Positions 24,654-36,060 of a stretch of DNA of 64,000 nt are shown here, piece after piece. The notes beneath the pieces are model-generated. The model saw nothing but the letters and a program-made list of their open reading frames with translations. It was not told where the DNA came from and did no database searches. The stretch covers positions 124,001 to 188,000 of the forward strand of contig JAHQIW010007205.1 in NCBI GenBank assembly GCA_019055375.1. The letters run 5' to 3'. Both the position numbers and the translations under genes were made by a program. Numbering within the stretch: position 1 is the stretch's first letter; each line of letters starts with the position of its first letter. This DNA comes from Parelaphostrongylus tenuis. Lineage: Eukaryota; Nematoda; Chromadorea; Rhabditida; Metastrongylidae.

Positions 24654-26732
24654 ATGAGTAGTTTGAGTTTAGGGACGGCAATCACCCCTACTCCCGAAAC
24701 TCCAGCAGTCTACGACCATGACTCAATTTTCCGAGAGAATCTGCAAAAAATTAATGAACAATCGACCACTACCACCACTATCTCTTCGACCAGCGACAAG
24801 GTTGCTGAGATCAAACTGGTTAGCTAAGTATCGTACCTCCACTCACTTTGGCATGCCATAAAAAATTCTACAGAAGAAAGAAAAGAAAAATTCTTGAGAA
24901 GTTCGAAGTGATTTATTTCAGATGGAGGGCGAGAATATGTTCCGTGATATCCTCTCCGTTTTCGACGAAGCTGAGAAGGGCGAAACAACGGTAAATTATC
25001 TTAAGCCAATGAATGTGTTAAAATCACTTAGTCCTGCGTGAACAAGTCTCAACACTCATATCCATGAAGTATCTGACGGTTTTGTGGTGTATAACTACTG
25101 AATATTGAGGAGAAAAGTAACATACTATGCGATCCCTTATCATAATGTCGTATATTGGTTACCTGTCATATTTATCCTTTACACTGGTTATCTTCAGCCA
25201 ACCGCTACTACGGAGAACATCTTCAAGGCATTTGATGAAGACAAATTGATTTCTACTGAGGTAATGTCCTAATTCTGCAAATAGAATTCGCTAACATTTC
25301 ACCTCATCATTTTGTAATGTTTCTTTTTCAGGTTCCAACAACCGAGAAAGAAACAGTCGATCAAGTTGTAGATAGTGCTGCGCAGGTTTGTAAAAAAGTT
25401 CAAGTCACTTTATCACTCTATATTTATGAATAAAAATCGCGAACTACGTCCGCAAAGTCTCCAAAAAGAAAGAGCTATTGTATGATATACTAATTTGTAC
25501 TCAAGCCCAGGAAAATGAGGTGGGATAGGCGAGCATCTTGTACTTACCGGGTGAATCGTAGGGTCACAAAAATTAATTTTAGCTATATTGACTTTTTCAT
25601 GTCGATTCCACTACCGAGAACATTTTCAAAGAAGTGGACAGCGAAAAAAAACGAAGCCGTTCAGGTATTTTTTTTTAAGACTTTATTCGGCCATAAGAGA
25701 ACTTTTAGACATACTTATACAGCACAACTTCGTTTTGCTGCGGAAACTTAATTTCTCTCTCAAACATTTTCCTTTCAAATACAAGCTAATGTCAGATTCC
25801 TGAAGGAGAAAGCGAAGAGGGTCCCGTAGGACCAGTTGTGGTTGAGGATCGTTTCCCACGAATTGATGACAGAACAACTATGACGATTGAGGTTTTAGTC
25901 TTATACTCGACTATATTCAATTAGCTGTAATGAGTCTTCAATAACTCGATATTTTCCAAGTACCATAAGAAAACTTGGTAGTATTCATATTTGTGCAATA
26001 TTTGCAGCCAGTATACTTAAACTCTAAGGTTTTTTTAGGCTTCCCACCGCGATACCACGCAGTGAAAACGATGAGATAATGGATCACGATCCTCTCGCTG
26101 CTTTTCTAAGGTCGGTTGTATTACCGTTCCGTAAACTAATGTACTTAAACAAATAGAAGATGTAAGCAAGACTGAATATCTAAGTCGCTAAGTGTTCCTT
26201 CTGTGTCTATTGGTAGTCGTCTTACCATCTTTTTGGTTTCTTTTTATATTGCGAAGACTTATCGCTCTTCTGTCGTTTCAGATATTTCGAACAGGAGGCG
26301 CAAAAAATAAATTCTGCGAAGGTTGCAGCACCGGCCATTGTGGATAGCGAAGTTCAAAAGGTCAATTCAAAAGAAGTACGTGATACTCTTTCTGTCAATA
26401 TAGTCACACCTCAATGCAAAACTAAGCGTCATAACTCTTTCAAGCGGCATGAAGATGTGCTGTATGCCGGTGAGCTACTCTTGTAGGATCCATCGGAGCT
26501 TTAATAGGAGACAAAATGTCTTAAACATTCTAGCTTTTCCTCGATCAAAAATAGTACAGCATGACCGACCATGATTCTAACCTATCTCTTCAGAATGCGA
26601 AAGGTTATACATCCAAGTTTTAAAGCTAATTACCCAATCCTCGATGAATTTCAGAACCAGCCGGCTGCCGTCGATGAACCTGAGCCACATTTCCAAGAAT
26701 TCCAACATCTCCCTCGACTTGTTACTGTTTAA
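24654..26732 (+). CDS. Acidic protein of unknown function, multi-exon; possibly the 3' half of the preceding gene
   Basis: Exons: 24654-24818 (MSSLSLGTAITPTPETPAVY...), 24922-24990, 25198-25260, 25332-25385, a damaged exon ending at 25664, 25796-25891, 26008-26110, 26282-26375 and 26655-26732 (ends LPRLVTV, TAA). Most junctions are phase 0. Several exons share an internal repeat: TTENIFKAFDEDK in 25198-25260, TTENIFKEVDSEK in the 25.6-kb exon, and PTTEKE in 25332-25385. This suggests exon duplication. Two frame breaks fall in homopolymers: A8 at 25644-25651 and T7 at 26030-26036. One base less or more, respectively, restores the frame across each. AATAAA at 26959-26964 is a plausible polyadenylation signal. 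The start is uncertain: ATG 24624 lies in the same frame, and a phase-2 join from the exon at 23505 is possible but uses a poor acceptor. No family is recognised. Confidence 0.55.
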
Positions 26733-26958
26733 GTCGATGAATTATCATGAAAAAAACATTGTGATGATGAAATGACATGTTGGGCTGTTGAAATACGCAA
26801 ATATCTTAGCAATTACTGATTAATAGTATCTGAGGCGCCATGCTGAAATTAAGTTTGAATGAATAACGAATAATAGCCGCTAGATAGTACAAAGCAACTT
26901 CTTATGTGATATTGGCTCAATCCCGATGATTATAGATATAGCGCTGCTGATATGTTGT

Positions 26959-26964
26959 AAATAA
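26959..26964 (+). terminator. Candidate polyadenylation signal AATAAA
   Basis: AATAAA about 230 bases after the TAA of the acidic-protein gene. It is the nearest canonical hexamer downstream on this strand. Confidence 0.4.
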
Positions 26965-27299
26965 ACAGTTAACGTTATTTTTGTTTATCTCTGAGTCGGT
27001 AAATCTGGAAAATTAGCAGTACTCAGTGAGATGAAATCATGGGTACAACCTATCACGATAGCTTAAACTGTGATATGTTGCCCGAAACCACGTCAATGAA
27101 CTGTAACGTATGTTCATCTGAGTGCTTTAACGTGCTTTTTCTCTACTACGACAAACTTTTCGGATCGACTTAATTTATTAAAAACTTCAATAGTTTCCAA
27201 AAAAGTTGTAGTGTCTATAAACATGGATGGCTTTTCTGTTCGGCAAGTTCTGACCATTAGAGAAGTGTCTAAAATGCTCAATATTTAGTTGGTCATTGA

Positions 27300-27600
27300 A
27301 TTATTTCGCACAAATGAGAGAGGTTGTCAATGGAGCAGCGACTGGCACGAAACCTTGTTAGAGCCTTTATGTCTAGGGTAGGAACCCCAATAATCGATCT
27401 CCGGCCATTACTGTGCTGTATGTATGTAGATGATTTTTGTTTTGCCATATGCTCTGGTTTCACCTTTCTTCTCATACTCCACACCCAAAACGCGCATTTG
27501 TGGAAAACATGTTTTGAACAGCAGCTACCAGTGTGTACACAAGAACGATGCAGGAGAAGTCCTTAACTTTTTCGAGACCACGTGTCACAGAATAGTACCA
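27300..27600 (+). mobile_element. Penelope-like RT fragment with YVDD box
   Basis: Reads MEQRLA, then ARNLVRAFM, PIIDLRPLLC and CMYVDDFCFA. It closely parallels the 39.33-39.45 kb part of the full PLE (both share CCAATAATCGATCTCCGGCC at the DNA level). Only the palm segment remains. It directly precedes the repeat-rich 27.6-30 kb block. Confidence 0.75.
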
Positions 27601-27639
27601 CAGAGCTTTCCGTGATCTCCTCGTAGAATACAGAATTTC

Positions 27640-28290
27640 TACTAGACTTCCAGTAGTTATACAGCAGAAATTTTCAGTTCCATTTTTAAGCTATAGCAAC
27701 GAAGAGAGTAACACGTCTTTTCTGGGGGTGTACAAGGTATTTTGCAAGTCATGTTGTTTCGCTTTTTCACCAGATAAAGTTTTTCGCTGAAGTTTCAGTA
27801 GTCATTCGATAGCTTGAGAAACGGAAAAACTGAATATGAACTCACTTTTTTATCAAGTTTCCTACTGCACTGTAGTAACGTCGAAGAGAAAGTACGTTTC
27901 GTGGTTTCTTTTCGGGCCCAAATATGCAAATAATCTTACGATGGCTTTCCATGATTTTCTCGTTAGGTACAATTTTTATTAGTCACTGGATAGCTGCAAA
28001 ATCGAAGTTGAAGGAAAAAAATTGTAATTCAAATACTATGTTTAATTTCTGAAAAGGTTTTTTGGTGCCCTGTACCAACGAAGAAAAAAGTACGATTTTC
28101 CTGTAGAGTGCATAGTGTGCTTTGATCTCGTGTTTGCTTGGCTTTTCGTCAGGCAGAGCGTTTCCTCTAGAGTCTGAATAATTCTCGATAGTTTGAGAAA
28201 TGGAAGTTGTGATACTAGGCTTGCCTTCTACGAAGGTCTTTTTGAAGCGCTGTATCGACGGAAACTTGGATACTTGAATACTTGGACGGT
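27640..28290 (+). repeat. Irregular ~185-195-bp tandem units before the main array
   Basis: The mark TCATTCGATAGCTTGAGAAA recurs in variant form near 27800, 27984 and 28177. The mark resembles a dispersed family (CATTCGATAGCGTAAAT at 8484, 46370 and 57040), so this may be a local tandem expansion of it. Confidence 0.45.
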
Positions 28291-28429
28291 ACGTCTTCAC
28301 AAACTGTGCGGATCTCAGCACACTTTCTGTCGCCTTGTCAAACCCCTTTTTCCGATGGGTATGGTGAGAGGTCGGTGGAAAAATCGTAATTCCGTGCTGA
28401 ATTTTGATAGCAGTCTGCTGGCCTTATAT

Positions 28430-29970
28430 AGGACGGGTCTACATCTCGGTCGACGGGCGCTGATTGAATTGCATTCGTTTAGACACTGTCAAACGCCTTC
28501 TCATAGGCGATAACAGCGCGCAAATACCAGAACCACAACTAGAACACCGCGATACCGCGGACATTGTAATAAAGAATAATTTGAAGTCATTAATGTGTCA
28601 GATCGAATTTGTTTAGTTATTTGGTATTTCTGCAGAGTGTCTTCTTCAAATTGAAGAGTTTACCAAAATTTCATCGCTCCTGGTTGCTCAGTAAACCGAG
28701 CGCGTGGGAGTATGAGAACTACACCTAGAACATGGATATCTCGCAAATATTGAAATAAAAGTCATATAATATCACTAAATAGTCAAATCGAAATTATTCC
28801 GCTACTTAATGGTTCCACACTCTTTCTTCTTCGAAAGGAAGCGTTTGCAATTTCTTCATCGTTCACTGGTTCTTGAATAAACTTCGTGGAATACGAGAAC
28901 GGCAAATAGAACACCGCCATTTAACACACATTGAAATGAAAAATTGTATAGAATTATTGATTAGTCAGATAGAAGTTGTTTCATTATTTGATCTTTTACA
29001 CACTGCCTTCTTAAAATTGGATCGTGCAAGAACGCTTCATGGTTTACTGGTTGTTCGCAAAACAGCGTGAAAATGCGAGAACCACAAATAAGAACATCGT
29101 TATCTGGTGCACATTGAAATAAAAAATCATATAAAATCATTGGTAAGTCAGATTGAAACTGCTACGCTATTTCATGTTTCTACACAGTTCCATCTTTGAA
29201 ATAAAGCGTTCACTAACGCTTCGTCATTTACTGCTTGTTCAGTAAACCGCGTGGGGATTTGAGAACCACACATGGAACCTTGGTATCCAGTAAATTTTGA
29301 AATAAAAAGTCATATGCCACCCGTAATTAGTCAAATCGGAATTGCTTCGCTATCTGATTGTTCCGCACACTGTTTTCTACAAATTGGAGCGTTCAATAAC
29401 GTTTCATTGTTGAGTGGTTGTTCGCTAAACAGCGTGGAAATGCGGAAACCACAATAAGAACATCGTAATCCAGCGCGCATTGAAATGGGAAATCGAGTGA
29501 AATCAATGGTTGGTAGATCGAAACTGTTTCACTACTGTTTCTAAACACTGTCTTCTTTGAGAAGAAGCGTTTACTGACTCTTGATCGTTCACTGGCTGGT
29601 AAATAAACCGTTTGGGATTGCGAAAATCACACCTAGAACATCGATATCCTGCACTCAAAAAAAAAATCAAAGTCTTGTAAAATCTTTGGCGAGTCAGACC
29701 AAAATTGTGCTATTAATTGATGTTTTTAAACGTAGTTCTTTTCAAACTAGCATGTAGTAACGCTTCATCGCTCGCTGGTTGTTTTTAAAAGAGCGTGGAA
29801 ATGTGAGAGTCACACCTGTGTCATTGGTAGCCCGTACACACTAATATAAAAATCATACAGATTCATTGAAGTCAGATCGAAATTGTTTCGTTGATTGATG
29901 CTTCAAAACACAACCCTTTTCAAGTGAAAAGCATCGCCTAATTGCCCGTCGCCTGTGAGTTTTTCAGTAA
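28430..29970 (+). repeat. Tandem array of about eight ~182-bp units
   Basis: The recurring mark GTCAGATCGAAATTGTTTC (with variants) starts near 28597, 28782, 28964, 29147, 29330, 29511, 29694 and 29871, intervals of 177-185 bp. Each unit also has a TGAAATAAAAAATCAT block, CGTTTACTGGTTGTTC and AGAACCACAAATAGAACATC. Units differ by roughly 20-30%. No coding frame persists across units. Confidence 0.85.
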
Positions 29971-30084
29971 ACAAGCTCACCGAATAAGTGAAGTTCCATC
30001 TTATTTCCGTGCCGCACAGCAGTGAAACGGTCTTTCCCAGAAAATAAGCACAAAGTTGGAATCATTGAAACCTACGCTTGCGAT

Positions 30085-30290
30085 TGATTAGTAAAATACC
30101 CAATAATGCAGAGTGGTGTGCAAAGACCTTTGCGCCAGGTGCACCATCGGTAGTGCAACGGTTTAGCACGCGCTCCCCGATAAAGTGAATTATGGGTTCG
30201 AATCCCAAGTGACTCAAACGTTTTTGCACACCACTCCACATTATTGAGTATGTCGTAACATCATACCACCGCAAGTGGCGGTCAAGTAAA
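30085..30290. repeat. Palindromic tRNA-like element
   Basis: ACCCAATAATGCAGAGTGGT pairs with CCACTCCACATTATTGAGTA. GGGTTCGAATCCC on the plus strand is a perfect box B. It directly follows the tandem array. Confidence 0.65.
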
Positions 30291-30819
30291 TTGAATTCTG
30301 ATTAGTAATAGTCTAAAGAAAGAGCTCTGCCCGACAAGGTACAAAGCACAAATCTTTTCTTTCTCTTACAGCCCTATCAAAAGAGCATTACCAAAAAGCA
30401 AACGCATTTTGAGTTCCTCGAGACTTGTGCTATCGAAAGAGTACTAGCAGTTTGTAGAAAGAGTTTTGTCCTGCGAAATATAAGCGAGATAACAAAGAAG
30501 GAACACGTGGTTGTGTGGAACATGATTTGATTTTGGATTCTTCAACGTTATAAAAAGGTGTGTTGAAAAACCGGCCACGTACGGCTCTTGTCAGATATTT
30601 AATCTTCCGAATGATTACTAACATTCCTATGAAAAACTCTAGTTCAGCGAATGTGGTCGGATATTCATTAATCGCGCCTTCTGCTGACGAAAAAAATCGC
30701 GCTTTTTATTCCACTCGACCTAAAAAAGAAAATATTTAGCACTCTAATTACTTGATCCGTTATCAGAGTACTTTTTTCACTGTGCCGATCCCAGTACTTC
30801 AAGCATTCAATTCGTTTTT

Positions 30820-30990
30820 CATCTTCTTCTTGAACGGCGTAGAATAATGGTCGAGCGAGTCTCCTTACAGTCTTGAGGATGTCGTGGCTGTAGCGTTCCG
30901 TAAGGCATTGTTGCTCACTGCCGCAGAGAGCTGTGGGGTGGAGTTCGGCTTCATATGTGCCGCAATGAGCATCATAAACACTCGGCCACG
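30820..30990 (-). repeat. tRNA-derived SINE (GGCCGAGTGG head), minus copy
   Basis: Plus strand ends CACTCGGCCACGACGCTC. GAGCGAGTCTCCTTACAGTC marks the body. Confidence 0.55.
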
Positions 30991-31379
30991 ACGCTCCTCC
31001 TCCTGAAAAAAATTAAGAAATCGTGAGCCAGGCGACCCTGGCATACATCGAAAAGAAAATTACTGATGACAAAACAGCGTCGGATAAGACAGACTTGATG
31101 GAAAAAGGTGCAAGAAAAAGTCTGAGCATGAATTCTGAGAAACAAGAAAGGAGAAGTAACTAATTTCTCATGCAAACGCACCACCTATACGCGGTAGTAT
31201 CGACGTGACAAAGTTGTGGAAGTGTCACCATATCGAAGGAAAAGTCCAGAGATTCAGAAAATGTGGTACAATAAGATTCTGAAGTCGTGATCCAATAGCT
31301 GGACAAAGCTCTTGTTGATCCACCGCTGAGGGCTACACCATGCACACGCTTGCGCAGCATCCCGGAGGTGAGTGAATAC

Positions 31380-31535
31380 ATACTGGCCTTCAGAAAGCGA
31401 CTCGCGGTGACCCATGGACGTATCAGGTCAGTGCTGCTGCTTTCCCAGGGAACTCTGACATGTGATTCTTGAGCACATGATCGAACCATCGACTATGTGT
31501 GCGTTGCAGGTCACTTACCACCGCGTCACACGGCT
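31380..31535 (-). repeat. tRNA-derived SINE, GGTTCGATC family
   Basis: Plus strand carries GTATCAGGTCAGTGCTGCTG and GATCGAACCATCGACTATGT, then CACCGCGTCACACGGC. Confidence 0.55.
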
Positions 31536-31539
31536 CTTA

Positions 31540-32690
31540 AATATTAGATAAAGGCCAGACTAGATCATCAGATAGATCAGTTACGACGGTCTGCTTCTCC
31601 ATAATGAATGTTGCGTTAGCTTTGACGAACATTTCTGATCTCTTGCAATACAATTTAGCACGAGTGAGAATTCATGCAGTGAAGTCAGACGAGCGATTAA
31701 CTCAGCACTAGTTCACTACACAGATGAGAAACTCATAAAATACTGAGCTATGAACGGACTGTTTAGCCAACCGTTGAACTTAAAAAGGATACAGTAATCA
31801 ATGAACATTACTGCATGAAACGAATGACGAAAGATAAAGCATGTCACTATGAGAAACAGCAATTAAGGTTAAAAAGTATTTTGAATGAATTCTGATTCAC
31901 CCTGGAAAAGGCAAGATAATGGCTTTACATAACATAAAAAAGCATAAGCATAAACTAAATCCAAAACTTCTTGAAAAATTCCATATTATTAGGAAGTGAA
32001 GATAAAACGGTATCAATCCGATGAACGCATGTGATGGACGTGTAATAAATTTTATTGGTCAACTGATACACACTGTAATATTTTCGACTAGGGACTGTCT
32101 AGGGCATAGTCTCTATAACTCTTAGCATGCAATGGAATAAATTCTTTGGCAATTATATGAAACGAGTAAAATTCATCACAAAAAACAGCGAAACGACATT
32201 ACATCTAAGATTATCCATTATTCAAAGAAAAGCCTATTATCAGATGAAAAGCAATATAGTATTATTTTGAGGGATCCACGGCTGAGGACGCTTCCTCTTT
32301 CTTCGTCTACCAATTTTGTAACATCCGGACGAGGTGAATGTCTCTTGGCATCAAAGTTACGCGCCCCGACTGAGAAGCGCACATGGATGCGTCCGTGAAA
32401 ATACGACAAGAAATGCTTCGGCAGCCTGCAAGCACCAAAAACTCAATATCACTCATATGACCATGACTGTGATAGCAAAAAACACTGACTGTACGAGTTA
32501 GAAGGCAATGCTTTAAGAGTATATGCATATTAGGCGAGCACTCCATATCAGTGTTTTTCATAGGCATCTGCTTATAGACAACAATAATGCAGAAAACAAC
32601 ATGAGGACATATAATAGCGACCGTCCATTGAACACTCAGCCCAGCGAAAGTCAAATGGTTACAGTAATATAACGGACGGGAAGAGGAGAG
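31540..32690. other. No gene recognised
   Basis: AT-rich. Overlapping minus frames (115 codons at 32654-32307) show no recognisable motif. Confidence 0.45.
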
Positions 32691-32693
32691 TCA

Positions 32694-32891
32694 GTGATAA
32701 GGAGGAGACAATCATCTCTCAGTCTAACTATAATTGAATTCCCCAAGAACACACCTCGTGAATCGCATCGAGAGCATCGGCCGAAAATCGGTACTCCTGA
32801 TCCGGACATTGATCTGTCATCACTTCTCGAACTACATGTTGCATGGATCTCTGGAACATTCATGTTCAGTGTATGGCTAAACATTAAATAA
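32694..32891 (+). CDS. Possible exon or gene fragment, unrecognised
   Basis: An open stretch after an AGAGTCAG acceptor reads RRRQSSLSLTIIEFPKNT... and ends LLELHVAWISGTFMFSVWLNIK-like sequence before TAA at 32889. The composition looks protein-like (basic start, Pro/Arg/Asp middle, hydrophobic end). A donor within the last codons (A|GTGTAT near 32873) is possible. No partner exons were found, and the opposite strand is also open for 77 codons. Confidence 0.2.
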   Translation: MIRRRQSSLSLTIIEFPKNTPRESHREHRPKIGTPDPDIDLSSLLELHVAWISGTFMFSVWLNIK

Positions 32892-33065
32892 CAACAGTAC
32901 CTTTGGGATTAGAAGCTTTGTGGAGTGTTGGTATCGTCGAATCTCTTGCTGTGCTCGAGCTTCGGTAGGATAACAAGGCTTTGAACGACTTCGGTACCTT
33001 GGTATACCACCGAAAAATAAATTTCTCATACTATGCAAATTAATTTCTTTGTGAGCTAATTATCT

Positions 33066-33225
33066 TAACACCTTAAGGACCTAATGATACGTTTCATATC
33101 AAGCCATGAGACATCAAATCTCGGCAGCCAGACATGCAGATGCTGCCTGCCTGCGACTGCCGTGCAGGCGACGGCGCGACGTCGTCTGCCGGTGAATAGT
33201 AGTCTTCAAAGGGTTGAAGAGGTGA
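33066..33225. mobile_element. TTAA-flanked MITE, second copy
   Basis: Left TTAACACCTTAAGGACC, right AGTCTTCAAAGGGTTGAAG. The interior has CTGCCTGCCTGCGACTGCCG. It is in the opposite orientation to the copy at 18.7 kb. Confidence 0.45.
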
Positions 33226-33679
33226 AAAAGAAAGAATGGCAAAAACAAGAATGAATCTGCATTACACTGGATACGAGTCAAATGAAAATAACGCACTAGA
33301 AGAGATAAAGCTGCGGCGCTGTGATGGTATCGCCTCAACATCCTCCGCACCACAACTTCCACTGATGTGTATAAATCGAGTATCCCGATCTTTGTTGCGA
33401 CTAAAAACACTTTTTCTCTTCGTTGTCATCACTAATCATGTCCTTAGAGATGCCACTTCTGACTCTCAGTAAAACCTATTCCACAATGAGCCATACTTGC
33501 TTTCGTATTCAAAAGATTATAAAGTCATAAAAGCAGTGCTTTCACTCAAACATGGGATGGAAAAGCTTAATGCTTCCACATGATAACTGAGTAAAGAGTA
33601 TACATCCAAGCCACATATCAGGAATGTTTTCCCTTTCAACTCCCAAGTGAAAACCATCACGTTCCCATGAGACGTCATC

Positions 33680-34040
33680 TTTTATGACATTGGATGATTG
33701 CAGGGTTAAACCTCGAGGAGTTCATAGCAACAATGCAGAAGACGAGTATGAGATCAGTCGCGCTCAAGCCGCCCTCAGGAAACTCTATTAATCTTGCGTT
33801 CGAATCACTATCCTTATCCCCTACGCGCCGTTCGTGCTATGAGCAGCAAGCGAATTTGTTCTCAAGACTACTCCATCTTAAAGCTATTATAGGCTAGCTA
33901 ACTAGTATAAGTTGATTAATGAAATCAGACATCTGTAAGAAAATCGACAATTGAAGGATACCAGAATCCGCACTTTCAATCACTTCTGGTGAATACATTT
34001 GGTGTTTCATGCTGTAGTGCTAAAACTATGAAACGGCTAT
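33680..34040 (+). mobile_element. MITE of the same family, partial
   Basis: Contains CTATTAATCTTGCG, TATGAGCAGCAAGCGAATTT and the right end TAGTGCTAAAACTATGAAAC. The left end is diverged. Confidence 0.55.
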
Positions 34041-34589
34041 TCGGAATATTCACAAGATTGACTTTGAAAGATCAATACTCAATAACACTAACTGATACTT
34101 ATGCAAGATCGATTGGTACTAATGCTATATAGATCATTAGCTGTAACCCATAGTCAGGGCTGCCTATGAACCTCTTATCAGGGCCTATCCTTTTGTACTG
34201 CTGAAATAAAAACTTGTCAGAACCGTCCATTAACGCATTTCAGTTGGTTGTCCAAAGTCGGACAAATGAAAAACTCAAGAGACGTGAATAAAATCAATTT
34301 TAGTTCTGATTTGTATCTAAGAGTACTAAGAGGTATGCATAATTCCAACACTAGACGGTAGTCGAACCCGTGTATCACCCATATGACATCGATGTTGTAG
34401 TGAAGAGCATGAGCGGAACGGCATGGGTGACACGCTGTTTCAATTGCTGTCTGATGTCGGATGTTTTGCATGCCACTCAGGTCTCTTGGATACATATTTA
34501 TATCACTATAAATGAAGCTCTGGGGCTTCAACGACTACCTGAGCGATGCGTTATGCATTCGTCTTCAATTTTCAACTTCGCTTGAAGTG

Positions 34590-34795
34590 ATTGAACGCAT
34601 ATTTGGTCCTTACAATGACTCGCGGTGGCCCACCACCGTGTCGAGTCAGTGCTGCTTATCCTCTCACAAAGTCTGCTTCCAATATACCGTCCCCCGAAGG
34701 ACGGATGGCTTGGTGAGCCATGAGCGTGAGATCGAACCATTAACCTTGCGTGCCAGGCAGAGCACCTCTAAGCACTAGGCCGCAACGCTTTATAT
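34590..34795 (-). repeat. tRNA-derived SINE, GGTTCGATCTC family
   Basis: The minus strand begins GCGTTGCGGCCTAGTGCTTA and has box B-like ATGGTTCGATCTC. The body holds GGACGGTATATTGG and ACTGACTCGACACGG. Further copies: 31380-31535, 45430-45620, 49140-49345, 61300-61555 (all minus) and 37966-38160 (plus). Confidence 0.6.
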
Positions 34796-35154
34796 AGCCA
34801 TATCACAGTAAGAAAAAGCAAGAAAAATGAAGATATTATTTGATGTTGATATAAAGCAAAATGAGCTATTGATTACGATGCGCACATGGCACATATAACC
34901 AAGTTTGGTTCGAACTGACCCTATCGACACCTCAGGAATCACTTCTAATGTCGGCTCTCTTCTAGCGCCTTGTCTTCCTCCAGCTACTGATGTGCGTTTA
35001 GGAACATCTTTTGCACGGACCATATCTGTATTAAACAGAAGAAGATGCTCTGAAAACATGTAATGACGAGTTAGAACAGTTTGTAAAAACTCAGAATAAA
35101 GCCTCTCGACATTATAAATACAATGTTGAATGAACAGATTCTTTTTCATTTTAG

Positions 35155-35495
35155 CGGTGGTATGATGTTGTAATACACCTAGTGATGTAGAGTGATGTGT
35201 AAAGACTTTTGCGTCAGTTGGAATTCGAACGCACATTTCATCCTTTACGGAGGCGCGTGTTGAACCGTTACACCACCGATGCTATCTGTCAGCGACCAAC
35301 CGTCAACGGTCTGGCGTGGATGGTTGCTATCGACACTGAACCTACTGATGCTGACAGATATTGGGTATTGGATGATCAAGCAGAATACGCACTGCAAATA
35401 GGGTGAGATACGGGTTCGAGTCCCAGCTGACGCAAAAGTCTCTGCACATCACTCTACATCACTGGGTATATTATAACATCATACCACCGCTAAAA
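35155..35495. repeat. Palindromic element with tRNA-like interior
   Basis: Outer arms AGCGGTGGTATGATGTTGTA and TATAACATCATACCACCGCT are complementary, and the next inner blocks also pair (TGATGTAGAGTGATG with CATCACTCTACATCA). The interior holds GAATTCGAACGC and GGGTTCGAGTCCC, box B-like. Copies are at 21028-21250, 30085-30290, 49715-49895 and 63808-64000. Confidence 0.7.
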
Positions 35496-35769
35496 TGAGA
35501 GAAAAATCATGTTTAATCAGTACTCTATTTTCATTGGCCAAGACGCTTCATTCTGAGTTTTTATAAATTCTGTGAAATTTTTTTGTTAAATCAAATTAAT
35601 GTTATCAAAGCTGTTAAAGAGATAGAGGGGAGGGCGGGAAAGCTGCGCATTGTTAAGTGATGCGGCATATCAGAAAAAGTTCCTTAGAAATGGTAAACAT
35701 CGAAGAATAAATTAAGTTCACAAGATTACACGATTAGTTCAAGAGGAAAAAAATACATTTAAGTTCTCA

Positions 35770-36060
35770 AGAAGGCATCCACCAAAACAACAGCCATCGA
35801 ATCAACGTGACGCCATTGAAGATCAAATCGCCGTGATCAAAGGAGAAAATCGGCAACTGGTACCAAATTTATGTCCTCATCTTTAGAGTCAACCACAAGA
35901 TTTTATAACACAATCTATTCAAGCAGCTAACATTTTGTCAGTTCCTCTTTCAGAGCTTGGAGGGATCAGGTTGCCCACAACACAGCCATCTAAACACCTC
36001 CATCACTCAAACAGTAAAATCATCAAACCCCAAGTTTCAATCGCCTCGAGTACAAAACAA
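35770..36060 (+). other. Conserved open segment within the duplication
   Basis: Reads QRDAIEDQIAVIKGENRQLV, and further on DFITQSIQAANILSVPLSE and RLPTTQPSKHLHHSN. The other arm (63594-63224, minus) keeps the same reading with substitutions: DQIARIKEKIWQLV, DFITQSIQAADISSVSLSE, RLPTTQSSKHLHHSN. One stop separates the two parts. It is probably the remnant of an unrecognised element ORF with a coiled-coil-like start. Confidence 0.4.

Noticed and set aside
28430..29970. Regular repeats as a possible CRISPR array
   Set aside because: The period is 182 bp with variation throughout each unit. There is no short constant repeat with unique spacers, and the genome is eukaryotic.
30160..30230. tRNA gene (GGGTTCGAATCCC box B)
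   Set aside because: No acceptor stem or anticodon arm; the box lies inside a palindromic repeat element.
31160..31489. 109-codon minus frame
   Set aside because: Overlaps a tRNA-derived SINE; Ser/Thr-rich chance translation.
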